Positions 51,181-58,475 are shown, counted from the first letter of the stretch. The stretch is 64,000 nt of DNA from DASQPR01 sp963836785 (GCA_963836785.1 CAWIKW010000004.1:248001-312000), one strand, 5' to 3'. Made by a program: numbers and translations. Notes: generated by a model from the letters alone, not told the origin.

Positions 51181-52242
51181 ATGGCTGGTCCGGTGGCTGG
51201 CCCGGTAGTACCGGGCGGGTCGTTCGTCGATCTGCGTAGCGATACGGTGACGAAGCCGACGGCCGCGATGCGCGCCGCGATGGCATCCGCTGCGGTCGGC
51301 GACGACGTGTACGGCGAGGATCCGACCGTCAACGAGCTGCAGAGCTACGTCGCCGCGCTCTTCGGCCACGAGGCGGCACTGTTCGCTCCGTCCGGCTCGA
51401 TGGCGAATCAGATCGCGTTGCAGCTGGCGGTGCCGCGGGGATCGGAACTGCTCTGCGACGGCGACGCCCACGTGATCACGTACGAGATCGGCGCGGCCGC
51501 GGCGATCGGCGGGATCTCGACGCGGACGTGGCCGGCCTGCGGCCCGGACATCGACGTCGATCTCGTGGCGTCACTGGTGCGCCAGGACGGGTATGGGGTG
51601 CCCACCCGCGCGATCGCCGTCGAGCAGACGCACAACCAGGGCGGCGGGGGAGTCATCCCGTTCGAGACGCTGCAAGCGTTGCGCGCCCTCGCCGACGAGC
51701 GAGGGCTCGCGCTGCACTGCGACGGCGCGCGGATCTGGCACGCGCACGTCGCCGACGGAGTGCCGCTGGCCGAATACGGCGCGCTCTTCGACACGATGTC
51801 CGTGTGTCTGTCGAAGGGGCTCGGCGCGCCGGTCGGCTCGCTCGTGATCGGCAGCGCATCGAAGATCGCCGAGGCGCGGACGATCCGCAAGCGGATGGGC
51901 GGCGGTATGCGGCAGGCCGGCATCCTCGCCGCTGCCGGTCGATACGCGCTCGATCACCACGTCGAGCGGCTGGCCGATGATCACGCCCGCGCGCAACGGT
52001 TGGCCGAGGCGTTCGCGCCGTACGGGCTCGTGGACCCGGCCCGCGTACGGACGAATCTCGTCATGCTCGACACGAGCAAGCACCCGTACGACGCGCCGTC
52101 GGTGGTCGCCGCGGCCGCCGAGCATGGCGTCCTGGTGTCGCCGATGGCCCCGCAACTCGTACGCCTCGTCACCCACCTGGACGTCGGCGACGCGGACATC
52201 GACCGCGCGATCGAGGTGCTCAGCCCGATCCTGGCCGGCTGA
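51181..52242 (+). CDS. Low-specificity L-threonine aldolase family protein
   Basis: PLP enzyme that cleaves threonine or allo-threonine to glycine and acetaldehyde. The 353-residue protein has FVDLRSDTVTKPT, GDDVYGEDPTVNELQ, SGSMANQIALQL and the PLP lysine in VCLSKGLGAPVGS, followed by RKRMGGGMRQAGILAAAG. ATG at 51181 lies 4 bases after the aroG stop, so it is probably co-transcribed with aroG. No glycine-cleavage genes are nearby. Confidence 0.93.
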   Translation: MAGPVAGPVVPGGSFVDLRSDTVTKPTAAMRAAMASAAVGDDVYGEDPTVNELQSYVAALFGHEAALFAPSGSMANQIALQLAVPRGSELLCDGDAHVITYEIGAAAAIGGISTRTWPACGPDIDVDLVASLVRQDGYGVPTRAIAVEQTHNQGGGGVIPFETLQALRALADERGLALHCDGARIWHAHVADGVPLAEYGALFDTMSVCLSKGLGAPVGSLVIGSASKIAEARTIRKRMGGGMRQAGILAAAGRYALDHHVERLADDHARAQRLAEAFAPYGLVDPARVRTNLVMLDTSKHPYDAPSVVAAAAEHGVLVSPMAPQLVRLVTHLDVGDADIDRAIEVLSPILAG

Positions 52243-52335
52243 CGCCGGGCCGGTGGCGGCGGCGACTCAGGGCCTGGTGGCGACGGCCCGGGGTCGCTGG
52301 TGACGCGCGGCTGGTTGCGACGCGAGTCCGGCGGT

Positions 52336-52397
52336 GATCCACCAGCGTGGACGATTTGGGCCGCGGCATCGACCGTTATCGTCCAGGCCAGTGGATC
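52336..52397. repeat. Intergenic hairpin D
   Basis: Arms of 20 bases (52336-52355 with 52378-52397, 17 of 20 pairing) enclose a loop TTGGGCCGCGGCATCGACCGTT (split here as TTGGGCCGCGG and CATCGACCGTT). GATCCAC, TGGACGATT and the GGCCGCG...GACCGT loop match hairpin C at 18765. It lies in the 237-base gap between the aldolase and the toxin-antitoxin pair; a TAGCAT -10 (52468-52473) for the antitoxin is the only other feature there. Confidence 0.87.
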
Positions 52398-52479
52398 ATG
52401 CATGAGGACGATCGGCGCTCGCCCTGATCCGCCCGCCGCTGACGTTCCGTTCCGGTGCGTACGCGCGTAGCATCGCCGT

Positions 52480-52692
52480 ATGAAGTCGCGTGTGACCCTC
52501 AGTCTCGACGAGACGACGGTCGAGTTCCTCAACCGCGAGGCGAAGTCGCAGACCGGCGGAAATGTGTCCGCCTACGTCGACCGCCTGGTCCGGCACACCG
52601 CGCTCGCCGAGGCGGCCGCCGCGCTCGGCACCTGGTATGCCCGCAATCCCGAATACGCCGAGCTCGACGAGCTCGAGCGGAATTCGGAGTGA
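52480..52692 (+). CDS. Antitoxin, ribbon-helix-helix type
   Basis: 70 residues. The N-terminal RVTLSLDETTVEFLNREA is a CopG/MetJ-like ribbon and helix, and the acidic C-terminus (ELDELERNSE) is likely to wrap the toxin. ATG at 52480 lies 6 bases after a TAGCAT hexamer. It overlaps the toxin start by 4 bases (GTGA). It is expected to repress its own promoter. Confidence 0.86.
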   Translation: MKSRVTLSLDETTVEFLNREAKSQTGGNVSAYVDRLVRHTALAEAAAALGTWYARNPEYAELDELERNSE

Positions 52693-53000
52693 CGGCGCGG
52701 CGCGGCGAGGTCTGGCGCTACGACCCGGTCGTCGCCCGCCGTGGCATCTCGACGTTGCGGTTGATCGTGTCGGCCGACCCGATCAACAACAACCGCACCG
52801 TGCCCGTCGTACTCGCGGTGAATATCGTCGAGACCGATCCGGGCAGCCTGCTCGCCGTGCCGGTGGACGACTTCGGCTGGGCCAACGCGGTCACCGTACA
52901 GCCGATCATGCGGTCGCGACTGCTCGAACGCATGGCGATCGCGACACCGGACACGATGGACCAGGTCAGTGCCGCGCTGCGCGCCGCCCAAGACCTCTAG
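52689..53000 (+). CDS. MazF/PemK-type toxin
   Basis: The 103-residue protein begins RRGEVWRYDP and has RLIVSADPINNN and PVVLAVNIVE, with the barrel-like pattern of MazF ribonucleases. The usual N-terminal arginine pair and a threonine/serine equivalent are present, but the catalytic site cannot be proved by eye. It is coupled to the antitoxin. The stop codon lies inside the first copy of a 17-base tandem repeat. Confidence 0.85.
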   Translation: MTARRGEVWRYDPVVARRGISTLRLIVSADPINNNRTVPVVLAVNIVETDPGSLLAVPVDDFGWANAVTVQPIMRSRLLERMAIATPDTMDQVSAALRAAQDL

Positions 53001-53037
53001 GCCAAAGCGACCTCTAGGCCAAAGCGACCTCTAGGCC
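52992..53037. repeat. 17-base tandem repeat across the toxin stop codon
   Basis: GACCTCTAGGCCAAAGC occurs at 52992-53008 and 53009-53025, with a partial third copy at 53026-53037. The toxin's stop TAG is in copy one. Further copies therefore leave the protein unchanged. Confidence 0.85.
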
Positions 53038-53082
53038 CGAGCCGCCCGGGCGCCGCGCGAGGCACACTTTAGAGTCTCCGAA

Positions 53083-53127
53083 GTGAACGCACACGTGCAG
53101 CCGATCCCGCGAGCGGCGCGACGGTGA
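53083..53127 (+). CDS. Possible leaderless 14-codon upstream ORF
   Basis: GTG at 53083 lies 7 bases after TAGAGT (53070-53075). The reading frame codes for 14 residues (HVQPIPRAARR at the end), and its TGA overlaps the GTG of the deaminase at 53124 as GTGA. It could be a translationally coupled leader peptide. It could also be the relic of a longer N-terminus of the deaminase, which is itself frameshifted. Confidence 0.4.
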   Translation: MNAHVQPIPRAARR

Positions 53128-53629
53128 CCCCGGACGAGATGGTCGCGGCGGCGATCGAGGTCGCGGAGGCCGGCATGGCCGCCGGTGAGCTGCCGATCGG
53201 TGCGGTCGTGGTGATGGGCGACGAGATCGTCGCGCGTCGCATACCCGGGAACGCGGCGCCGGCCGGCGCCTTGTACACGCGGATCTGCTCGCGATGATCG
53301 CGGCCGACGAGCGTCTCGGCAACACGAAGCGGCCGGTGCCCCTGGCCTTGGCGGTCAACCTGGAACCGTGCGTGATGTGCCTCGGCGCGGCGATGACGCT
53401 CGGCGTCGCCGACGTGTACTACGCGTTGGAGTCGCCCGGCGACGGCGGCGCGGGGATCGCGGCCGGCTGGCGGAACAGCCCGGACACGCCGTTCTTTCGG
53501 GTGCCGACGATGACCGCCGGCATACATCGGGCCAAGGCACGCGACCAGTTCCGTCGCTACTGCGCCACGGCGTCCGAGTCCGGCTTCAAGGCGTGGGCGC
53601 GGACGCTCGCCGATCTTCCCGATCGCTAG
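53124..53629 (+). pseudogene. Nucleoside/tRNA adenosine deaminase-family gene with a frameshift
   Basis: GTG at 53124 opens TPDEMVAAAIEVAEAGMAAGELPIGAVVV, the usual start of this family. Around 53232-53236 the frame changes: the continuation (SHTRERGAGRRLVHADLLAM, then the zinc motif EPCVMCLGAAMTLG) lies in another frame up to 53629. The first frame stops soon after. One missing base in the run GTCGCGCGTCGCAT would restore a protein of about 168 residues. The zinc-site segment reads HAD rather than HAE. It is either a true pseudogene or a sequencing error. The C-terminal part from 53294 could be made alone but would lack the zinc histidine. Confidence 0.85.
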
Positions 53630-53659
53630 CCTGCGACCAGGGGCCGTCCGGCACCTGCC

Positions 53660-54250
53660 TCAGACCGACCGCCGCATCACCACACGCCGACCGCGTTTCA
53701 CTCGCGGCTGCGGCACAAACCCGGCCCGCTCGAACTGGCTGACCGTACCCGTGAAGAAGTCGCCGGCATGACCGCGGACGTCGCGCGGCTCGACGGGATA
53801 GCCCTCGACGGTGGTCGCGCCCTGGTCTTTGGCCCAACCGACCGCGGCGTCGAGCAGTGCGCTCGCGAGGCCGGCGCGGCGATGCCTGCGGCCGACAAAG
53901 AAGCAGGTCACCGACCACACGCCGGGTTCGTCGGGATCATCCGGCGCGATCGTGGGGGAGGACGAGACCCGCGGGTACGTCGTGCGCGGCGCGACCGCGC
54001 ACCAGCCGGCCGGCGTGCCGTCGACGTAGGCGAGCAGCCCGACCGGACCACCGGCCCGGACGACCTTCTCGAACTTCGCCTTGTTGCCGTGCACCGGGTC
54101 GCGCGCGGCCGAACCGGTGCCGGCCGACCATTCCTTGGCCGGCAGGCGCCAGAACATGCACCAGCAGCCGGTGCTGGCGCCGGCCGGACCGAACAGCGTG
54201 CACAGGTCGTCCCAGCCGGCCGCGTCGAGCGGTTCGATCGAGATTGTCAC
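53660..54250 (-). CDS. GNAT-family acetyltransferase, paralogue 1
   Basis: The 196-residue protein has the acetyl-CoA-binding region WSVTCFFVGRRHRRAGLASALLDAAVGWA (given here as the V-x-R-x-x-R-x-x-G-L-A segment) and a distinctive N-terminal block STGCWCMFWRLPAKEW. The GTG start at 54250 is 9 bases after the stop of a close paralogue. The substrate is unknown; GCWCM-type GNATs are common in actinobacteria. It is the last gene of a minus-strand operon from the methyltransferase. Confidence 0.88.
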   Translation of the reverse strand: MTISIEPLDAAGWDDLCTLFGPAGASTGCWCMFWRLPAKEWSAGTGSAARDPVHGNKAKFEKVVRAGGPVGLLAYVDGTPAGWCAVAPRTTYPRVSSSPTIAPDDPDEPGVWSVTCFFVGRRHRRAGLASALLDAAVGWAKDQGATTVEGYPVEPRDVRGHAGDFFTGTVSQFERAGFVPQPRVKRGRRVVMRRSV

Positions 54251-54259
54251 GTGACCACC

Positions 54260-54850
54260 TCAGACCTCGCGTCGCATCACGACACGGCGACCGGTCGATG
54301 GGCGCGGTTCGCGGACGAATCCGGCCCGGGTGAACTGGCCGACCGTACCGGTGAAGAAGTCACCGGAGCTGTGCCGCGCGCCGTCGGTCTCGACCGGATA
54401 GCCCTCGATGACCGACGCGCCCTGCTCGGCCGCCCAATCGATCGCGGCGGCGAGCATGGTGTGTCCGAGTCCGTGCGCGCGGTGCGAACGCTTGATGAAG
54501 AAGCAGCTGACCGACCAGACGCCGGCCTCGTCCGGATCGAGCGGCGCAATCGTCGTCGACCGCAGCAATCGCGGGTACGCCAGCCGCGGCGCGACCGCAC
54601 ACCAGCCGACCGGCACGCCGTCGTCGTAGGCGAGCAGGCCGGTCGGCTCGCCGCCCGCGACGACGGCCTCGAACGCGGCCTTGTTGCCGCACACCGGATC
54701 GTGTGCGGCCGCGCCGGCACCGGCGGACCACTCCTTCGCGCTCAGGCGCCACCACATGCACCAGCAACCGCTGTTGGCGCCGCCGCGCCCGAACAACGTG
54801 ACAAGGTCGTCCCACCGGGTGCGGTCCAGAGGCTCGATCGACAGCGTCAT
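54260..54850 (-). CDS. GNAT-family acetyltransferase, paralogue 2
   Basis: It is 196 residues and aligns end to end with its neighbour, with shared NSGCWCMWWRLSAKEWSAG, VGWCAVAPR, GVWSVSCFFI, EGYPVET and GRRVVMRR segments. This is a tandem duplication followed by moderate divergence. ATG at 54850 has GGGAGC 6 bases upstream and overlaps the stop of the small membrane protein by 4 bases. Confidence 0.89.
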   Translation of the reverse strand: MTLSIEPLDRTRWDDLVTLFGRGGANSGCWCMWWRLSAKEWSAGAGAAAHDPVCGNKAAFEAVVAGGEPTGLLAYDDGVPVGWCAVAPRLAYPRLLRSTTIAPLDPDEAGVWSVSCFFIKRSHRAHGLGHTMLAAAIDWAAEQGASVIEGYPVETDGARHSSGDFFTGTVGQFTRAGFVREPRPSTGRRVVMRREV

Positions 54851-55023
54851 CGCAGCTCCCGCAGGATGTCCCCGGCGAACCCATTCGCCACGGTGAGGAC
54901 GATGACGACCGCGATCACCACGGCGACGCTGCCGATGATCGCGGCCAGCGCGCAGCCCCAGCGCGAGGGCGCGCCGGACGGCTGGTCGGGCCGGTTGTCG
55001 TCGCGCCACGGATCAGGGTTCAT
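54847..55023 (-). CDS. Small single-helix membrane protein
   Basis: 58 residues: a polar N-terminus (NPDPWRDDNRPDQPSGAPSRW), one membrane helix (CALAAIIGSVAVVIAVVIV) and a short tail. Third positions are strongly GC-rich. Its stop forms ATGA with the start of GNAT paralogue 2, and its start lies 6 bases after the methyltransferase stop, so it is part of the operon. No family was recognised. Confidence 0.82.
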   Translation of the reverse strand: MNPDPWRDDNRPDQPSGAPSRWGCALAAIIGSVAVVIAVVIVLTVANGFAGDILRELR

Positions 55024-55029
55024 GTCCGC

Positions 55030-55809
55030 CTACCGGCACGCCAGAAAGCCCACGTGGGTACGGAACCGGAACGCCCCGTCCCGCGCGATGATCTCGTCGA
55101 CCCGGGCGGCGACGCGGTCCAGCACCGGACCGTACGTCGCCGGATCGCCGTACCACGAGGCGGTCGAGGCGATGAAGGCGACGACCGGGGCGGCGTCGGG
55201 CACCGCGGCCGATCCGGTGAGGTCGGTGCGCTCCACGTGCTGGAAGTGTCGGCGGGCCGCAATCTCCGCCTCGTCCAGACTGAAGCGGGACGCGAGCCCC
55301 TCCGGGTCAACCGACGTCACGCCGACGTCGGCCGCGGCCGACGCGTGCAGCTCATGCATCTCGCGTCGGTGCTCCACATCGTTCGTCGAGATCAGCACGA
55401 GCCCCGCCGTCACGCGGGCCAGCTCGGCCAGCGCCCGATCCGGCGACTCGACGTGGTAGAGCATGTGCAGCGCCAGCGAACCGGCGAACGCCCGATCCCG
55501 GAACGGAAGCGCGGCCGCGGTCGCCACCGCCGCCGGCGGCCCCGCCACGGTCACCATGCCGGGGGACAGGTCGCACGCGACAACCGGGCGCGACGGGACC
55601 GCGTCGCGCACAGCATTGGCGAAGCGGCCCGGGCCGCAGCCAACGTCGAGGATTGGTCCGTCGATGTCACGGACGCGCCGAACCACCTCACCGACCAGAT
55701 CGATCCGGGGGCTCTGATAGGCGTAGATGGCCGCCCGCGTGGCCAGCTTCGTCGGGTCGGCATAGGCGCTCGTGGTGAGCACCCGCGGATCGGTGAAGGC
55801 CGACGGCAT
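55030..55809 (-). CDS. Class I SAM-dependent methyltransferase
   Basis: The 259-residue protein has motif I LDVGCGPGRFANAV, motif II region VVACDLSPGMV and the DRAFAGSLALHMLYHV segment typical of UbiE/COQ5-like small-molecule methyltransferases. ATG at 55809 lies 7 bases after TAGCGT (55817-55822, minus strand), indicating leaderless expression; a GTG at 55818 falls in the -10 itself and is rejected. It heads the operon with the small membrane protein and the two GNAT genes. Substrate unknown. Confidence 0.89.
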   Translation of the reverse strand: MPSAFTDPRVLTTSAYADPTKLATRAAIYAYQSPRIDLVGEVVRRVRDIDGPILDVGCGPGRFANAVRDAVPSRPVVACDLSPGMVTVAGPPAAVATAAALPFRDRAFAGSLALHMLYHVESPDRALAELARVTAGLVLISTNDVEHRREMHELHASAAADVGVTSVDPEGLASRFSLDEAEIAARRHFQHVERTDLTGSAAVPDAAPVVAFIASTASWYGDPATYGPVLDRVAARVDEIIARDGAFRFRTHVGFLACR

Positions 55810-55849
55810 GCGGCCCACGCTAGCCCACGGATCCGACGAGATTCGCGGC

Positions 55850-57469
55850 TCAGGCGCCGGGAAGCCGTACGGACTGCGGGAACGTGAACAGGTTGTGCGG
55901 GTCGTACGCCCGCTTCACGGTCTGCAGCCGTGGATAGTTCGAGCCCCAGTACGCCGGCCCGAAGTTGGCGATGCTCGCGTCGGCGTAGTTCACGTACGCC
56001 GCCGAGCCGAGCCAGGGCGCGAGCGCCGATCGGAATCCGCGGACGTACGCGTCGAAGCGGGCGGGCGACGCCCCGGTGTCGGTCCACGTCGCCGTGTACT
56101 GCGCCGTCGCGACCGCGGCGCGGTGGCCGAACGCGGTAGCGCCGCCCCCGACCGAGCCGATTGCGCCGCCGAGACTGTCGAACGAGACGCCGCCCTCGTA
56201 GATGCCGGCGACGTTCATCGCTTCGGTCGCATGGGTCACCGCCATGGCGATCGCGGCCGCCGGCAGCGGGGCGGCGACGATCGACGACGTGGCGGCGAAC
56301 GGCTGGCGCTTGGCCGGTGCGAGCGCGCCGGCGAGGCAACTCGTGGCGCTCTGGCCACTGCAGCCGGCCTCGAGCAACATCGCGTCGGCGTACGTATGGG
56401 CGTGGATCGACGTCGACGTTGGCTTCGGGAGCTTGGCGCGCAGCGGCGCGAGTCGAGCCGACAAGTCCGACGACGGGCCGATCCACGTGCCGGCGACGAG
56501 CGCGCGGCGACTGTCCGTCCGTGGGTCGGCGAGCAGCTTGCACGTCGAGAAGAGGCGGGAATCGGCCGTGTGCGCCCAGTCCTGCCAGGCCTCGACGACG
56601 TCGGCCGCCACGGTGAACGGCCACTGCAGGTAGAACGTGCTCACCGTCGGCACCGGACGGACGTCGACCGTGAACGCGGTGACGGCGCCGAAACTGCCGC
56701 CACCGCCGCCGCGCAGCGCCCAGAAGAGGTCGGCGTCGTGGGTCGCGTCGACCGTACGGGCCGCGCCGTCGGCGGTGACGATGTCGACCGACCGTACGGC
56801 GTCGCAGGTAAGTCCCCACGCCCGACCGAGTACGCCGACCCCGCCGCCGAGCGCGAGTCCGGCGATGCCGACACTCGGGCACGACCCACCGGCGATGCCG
56901 ACACCCTTGGCGGCCAAGGCGGCGTAGACGTTGACGAGTCGGGCACCGGCGCCGATCCGGGCGGTGTGCCGGGTCGAGTCCACAGTGACCCCGGCCAGCG
57001 ATGACACATCGATGACCAGACCGGGGCTGGTCGACCAGCCGGGGTACGAGTGGCCGCCACTGCGTACGGCGAACGGGACGCGTGCGTCGGCAGCGAACCG
57101 TACGGCGACGGCGACGTCGGATGCCGTCGCTGCGGCGACGATCGCGGTCGGGCGTGCCGTCGTATCGAACCGCGGGTTGTAGAGGCGAGCCGCGGTTGCG
57201 TACCCGGAAGTGGTCTTGCGCAGCAGTCGACCGCGCAACTGGCCGGCGAGGCCGGACCAGTCCGGGCCGGCCGGCGACGGACCCGGCGGCGATGTGCTCG
57301 GTGTCGGCGCGTTCGGCGTCGGGGTTGCCGGTCCGGATGACGCCGACGAACCGGTGCCCGCCGACGAGACGGCGCTCGCGTGGCCGCGACGCGTGCAGGC
57401 CGCGACGACAGTCGCCGTGCCCAGCCCGGCCGCGAGCGCCAGCGCTTCGCGGCGTGCGATCCGCCTCAT
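55850..57469 (-). CDS. Exported BBE-type FAD-dependent oxidoreductase (Tat lipoprotein-like)
   Basis: The 539-residue precursor has an N-terminus with an arginine pair (ARREALALAAG) and a lipobox VAAC, then a Ser/Thr/Pro linker. The PCMH-type FAD domain (VRSGGHSYPGW) is followed by GGSCPSVGIAGLALGGGVG and a C-terminal BBE segment (KRAYDPHNLFTFPQSV). His in GGHS and Cys in GSCPSVG are the two residues that attach FAD covalently in berberine-bridge-type enzymes, so bicovalent flavin is predicted. It probably oxidises a sugar or an aromatic compound outside the cell. ATG at 57469 is 7 bases after TACCGT (57477-57482, minus strand). Confidence 0.9.
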   Translation of the reverse strand: MRRIARREALALAAGLGTATVVAACTRRGHASAVSSAGTGSSASSGPATPTPNAPTPSTSPPGPSPAGPDWSGLAGQLRGRLLRKTTSGYATAARLYNPRFDTTARPTAIVAAATASDVAVAVRFAADARVPFAVRSGGHSYPGWSTSPGLVIDVSSLAGVTVDSTRHTARIGAGARLVNVYAALAAKGVGIAGGSCPSVGIAGLALGGGVGVLGRAWGLTCDAVRSVDIVTADGAARTVDATHDADLFWALRGGGGGSFGAVTAFTVDVRPVPTVSTFYLQWPFTVAADVVEAWQDWAHTADSRLFSTCKLLADPRTDSRRALVAGTWIGPSSDLSARLAPLRAKLPKPTSTSIHAHTYADAMLLEAGCSGQSATSCLAGALAPAKRQPFAATSSIVAAPLPAAAIAMAVTHATEAMNVAGIYEGGVSFDSLGGAIGSVGGGATAFGHRAAVATAQYTATWTDTGASPARFDAYVRGFRSALAPWLGSAAYVNYADASIANFGPAYWGSNYPRLQTVKRAYDPHNLFTFPQSVRLPGA

Positions 57470-57515
57470 GGCGGTGACGGTAGCGGCACGCCGCCACTGC
57501 AGTTGCGCCCGCGTT

Positions 57516-57565
57516 TGTACGGAAGTTCGCCGTCGGTGGCACGCGGACCGGCCAACTTCCGTACA
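57516..57565. repeat. Intergenic hairpin E
   Basis: TGTACGGAAGTT (57516-57527) pairs perfectly with AACTTCCGTACA (57554-57565), and GCC/GGC inside extends the stem after one mismatch. The loop holds GGCACGCGGACCG. The inner GGAAGT...CGGACCGG...ACTTCC order matches hairpin F at 28651-28691. It lies in the 207-base gap between bfr and the flavoprotein gene. Confidence 0.87.
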
Positions 57566-57676
57566 TTCGCCGGGCGGGCCGGGCGTGCCGGGCGGCCGAG
57601 GCGGCCGCGGCGAGTACACGCGGCAGAGTCGGGCGCTGCAGAGCGGCGCAGAGCCGGGCGGAGGCCGGCGACGCGG

Positions 57677-58159
57677 CTACGCGGGGTCGGGGTGCTTCGT
57701 GACGCTCAGCAGGTAGAGGGGCTCGCCGAGTTTCTCGATGAGGGCGAGCTGGGTTTCGAGGTAGTCGATGTGGTGCTCCTCGTCGGCCAGGATGTCCTCG
57801 AAGATCTTGCAGGACGTGATGTCGCCGACCGAGCGCATGTATTCGGCGCCCCGGCGCAGCCGGTCGACCGCTTCGACCTCGATCTTCATGTCGCTCGCGA
57901 ACATCTCGGGCACGGACTCGCCGATGCGCAGCGCGAACAGCTTCTGGTAGTTCGGCAGGCCGTCGAGCAACAGGATGCGATCGGTCAGAACCTCGGCATG
58001 GCGCATTTCGTCGATCGACTCGGCGCGCGTGTGTGCCGCGAGCGTCGTGTAGCCCCAGTTCTCCTGCATCTTGGCGTGCAGGAAGTACTGATTGATGGCG
58101 GTCAGCTCGGCCGTCAGCTGCTCGTTCAGGAACTCGATGACCCGGGCATCGCCCCGCAT
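57677..58159 (-). CDS. bfr: Bacterioferritin
   Basis: Iron-storage protein that forms a 24-subunit shell with haem. The 160-residue protein has the four-helix ferritin pattern: LNEQLTAELTAINQYFLHAKM, AESIDEMRHAEVL (ferroxidase Glu and His with the haem methionine), and ILADEEHHIDYLETQLALI. ATG at 58159. It is co-regulated with bfd just upstream. Confidence 0.96.
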   Translation of the reverse strand: MRGDARVIEFLNEQLTAELTAINQYFLHAKMQENWGYTTLAAHTRAESIDEMRHAEVLTDRILLLDGLPNYQKLFALRIGESVPEMFASDMKIEVEAVDRLRRGAEYMRSVGDITSCKIFEDILADEEHHIDYLETQLALIEKLGEPLYLLSVTKHPDPA

Positions 58160-58166
58160 GGATGGA

Positions 58167-58188
58167 CCCCTAACACGTCGGTTAGGGG
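58167..58188. promoter_or_regulatory. Perfect inverted repeat in the bfr leader
   Basis: CCCCTAAC (58167-58174) and GTTAGGGG (58181-58188) with a 6-base spacer lie 8 bases before the bfr start. The TTAGG/CCTAA half-words recall the DtxR/IdeR iron box, but the geometry differs. It could be an operator or a hairpin that affects bfr translation. Confidence 0.55.
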
Positions 58189-58210
58189 AAGCGTAGGCGA
58201 AATCGGGCGG

Positions 58211-58399
58211 TTACGCGGCGATTGGCACGCGTACCGGGGGAGCCTCTTCCTCGATCAATTCGCAGATGCGGTCGAGGCAGGTGCCGCAGCCGGTGCCGGC
58301 ACCGCAGGCGTCGCCGACTGATTCCTCGGTCCTGGCGCCACGGCGGATTGCGACGCGTACGTCACGTTCACGCACCCGCTCGCAAATGCACGTGTACAT
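58211..58399 (-). CDS. bfd: Bacterioferritin-associated ferredoxin-like [2Fe-2S] protein
   Basis: The 62-residue protein has the BFD-like cysteine pattern C-x-C (TCICERV) and GTGCGTCLD. In other bacteria Bfd reduces bacterioferritin to release iron. ATG at 58399 has GGAGGG directly upstream. It precedes bfr by 51 bases. Confidence 0.92.
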   Translation of the reverse strand: MYTCICERVRERDVRVAIRRGARTEESVGDACGAGTGCGTCLDRICELIEEEAPPVRVPIAA

Positions 58400-58441
58400 G
58401 CGCCCTCCGGTCCGGTCGGTTCGGTGATCGCTTCCGTGGCC

Positions 58442-58475
58442 TTAGGCAAGGCCAACCTCAGTAAGGTTGCCCTAA
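58442..58475 (-). promoter_or_regulatory. Iron box(es) upstream of bfd
   Basis: TTAGGCAAGGCCAACCTCA at 58442-58460 matches 15 of 19 positions of the DtxR/IdeR consensus (TTAGGTTAGSCTAACCTAA). A weaker overlapping site ends in GGTTGCCCTAA at 58475. IdeR with iron activates bacterioferritin genes in mycobacteria, so iron control of bfd-bfr is expected. Confidence 0.72.
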
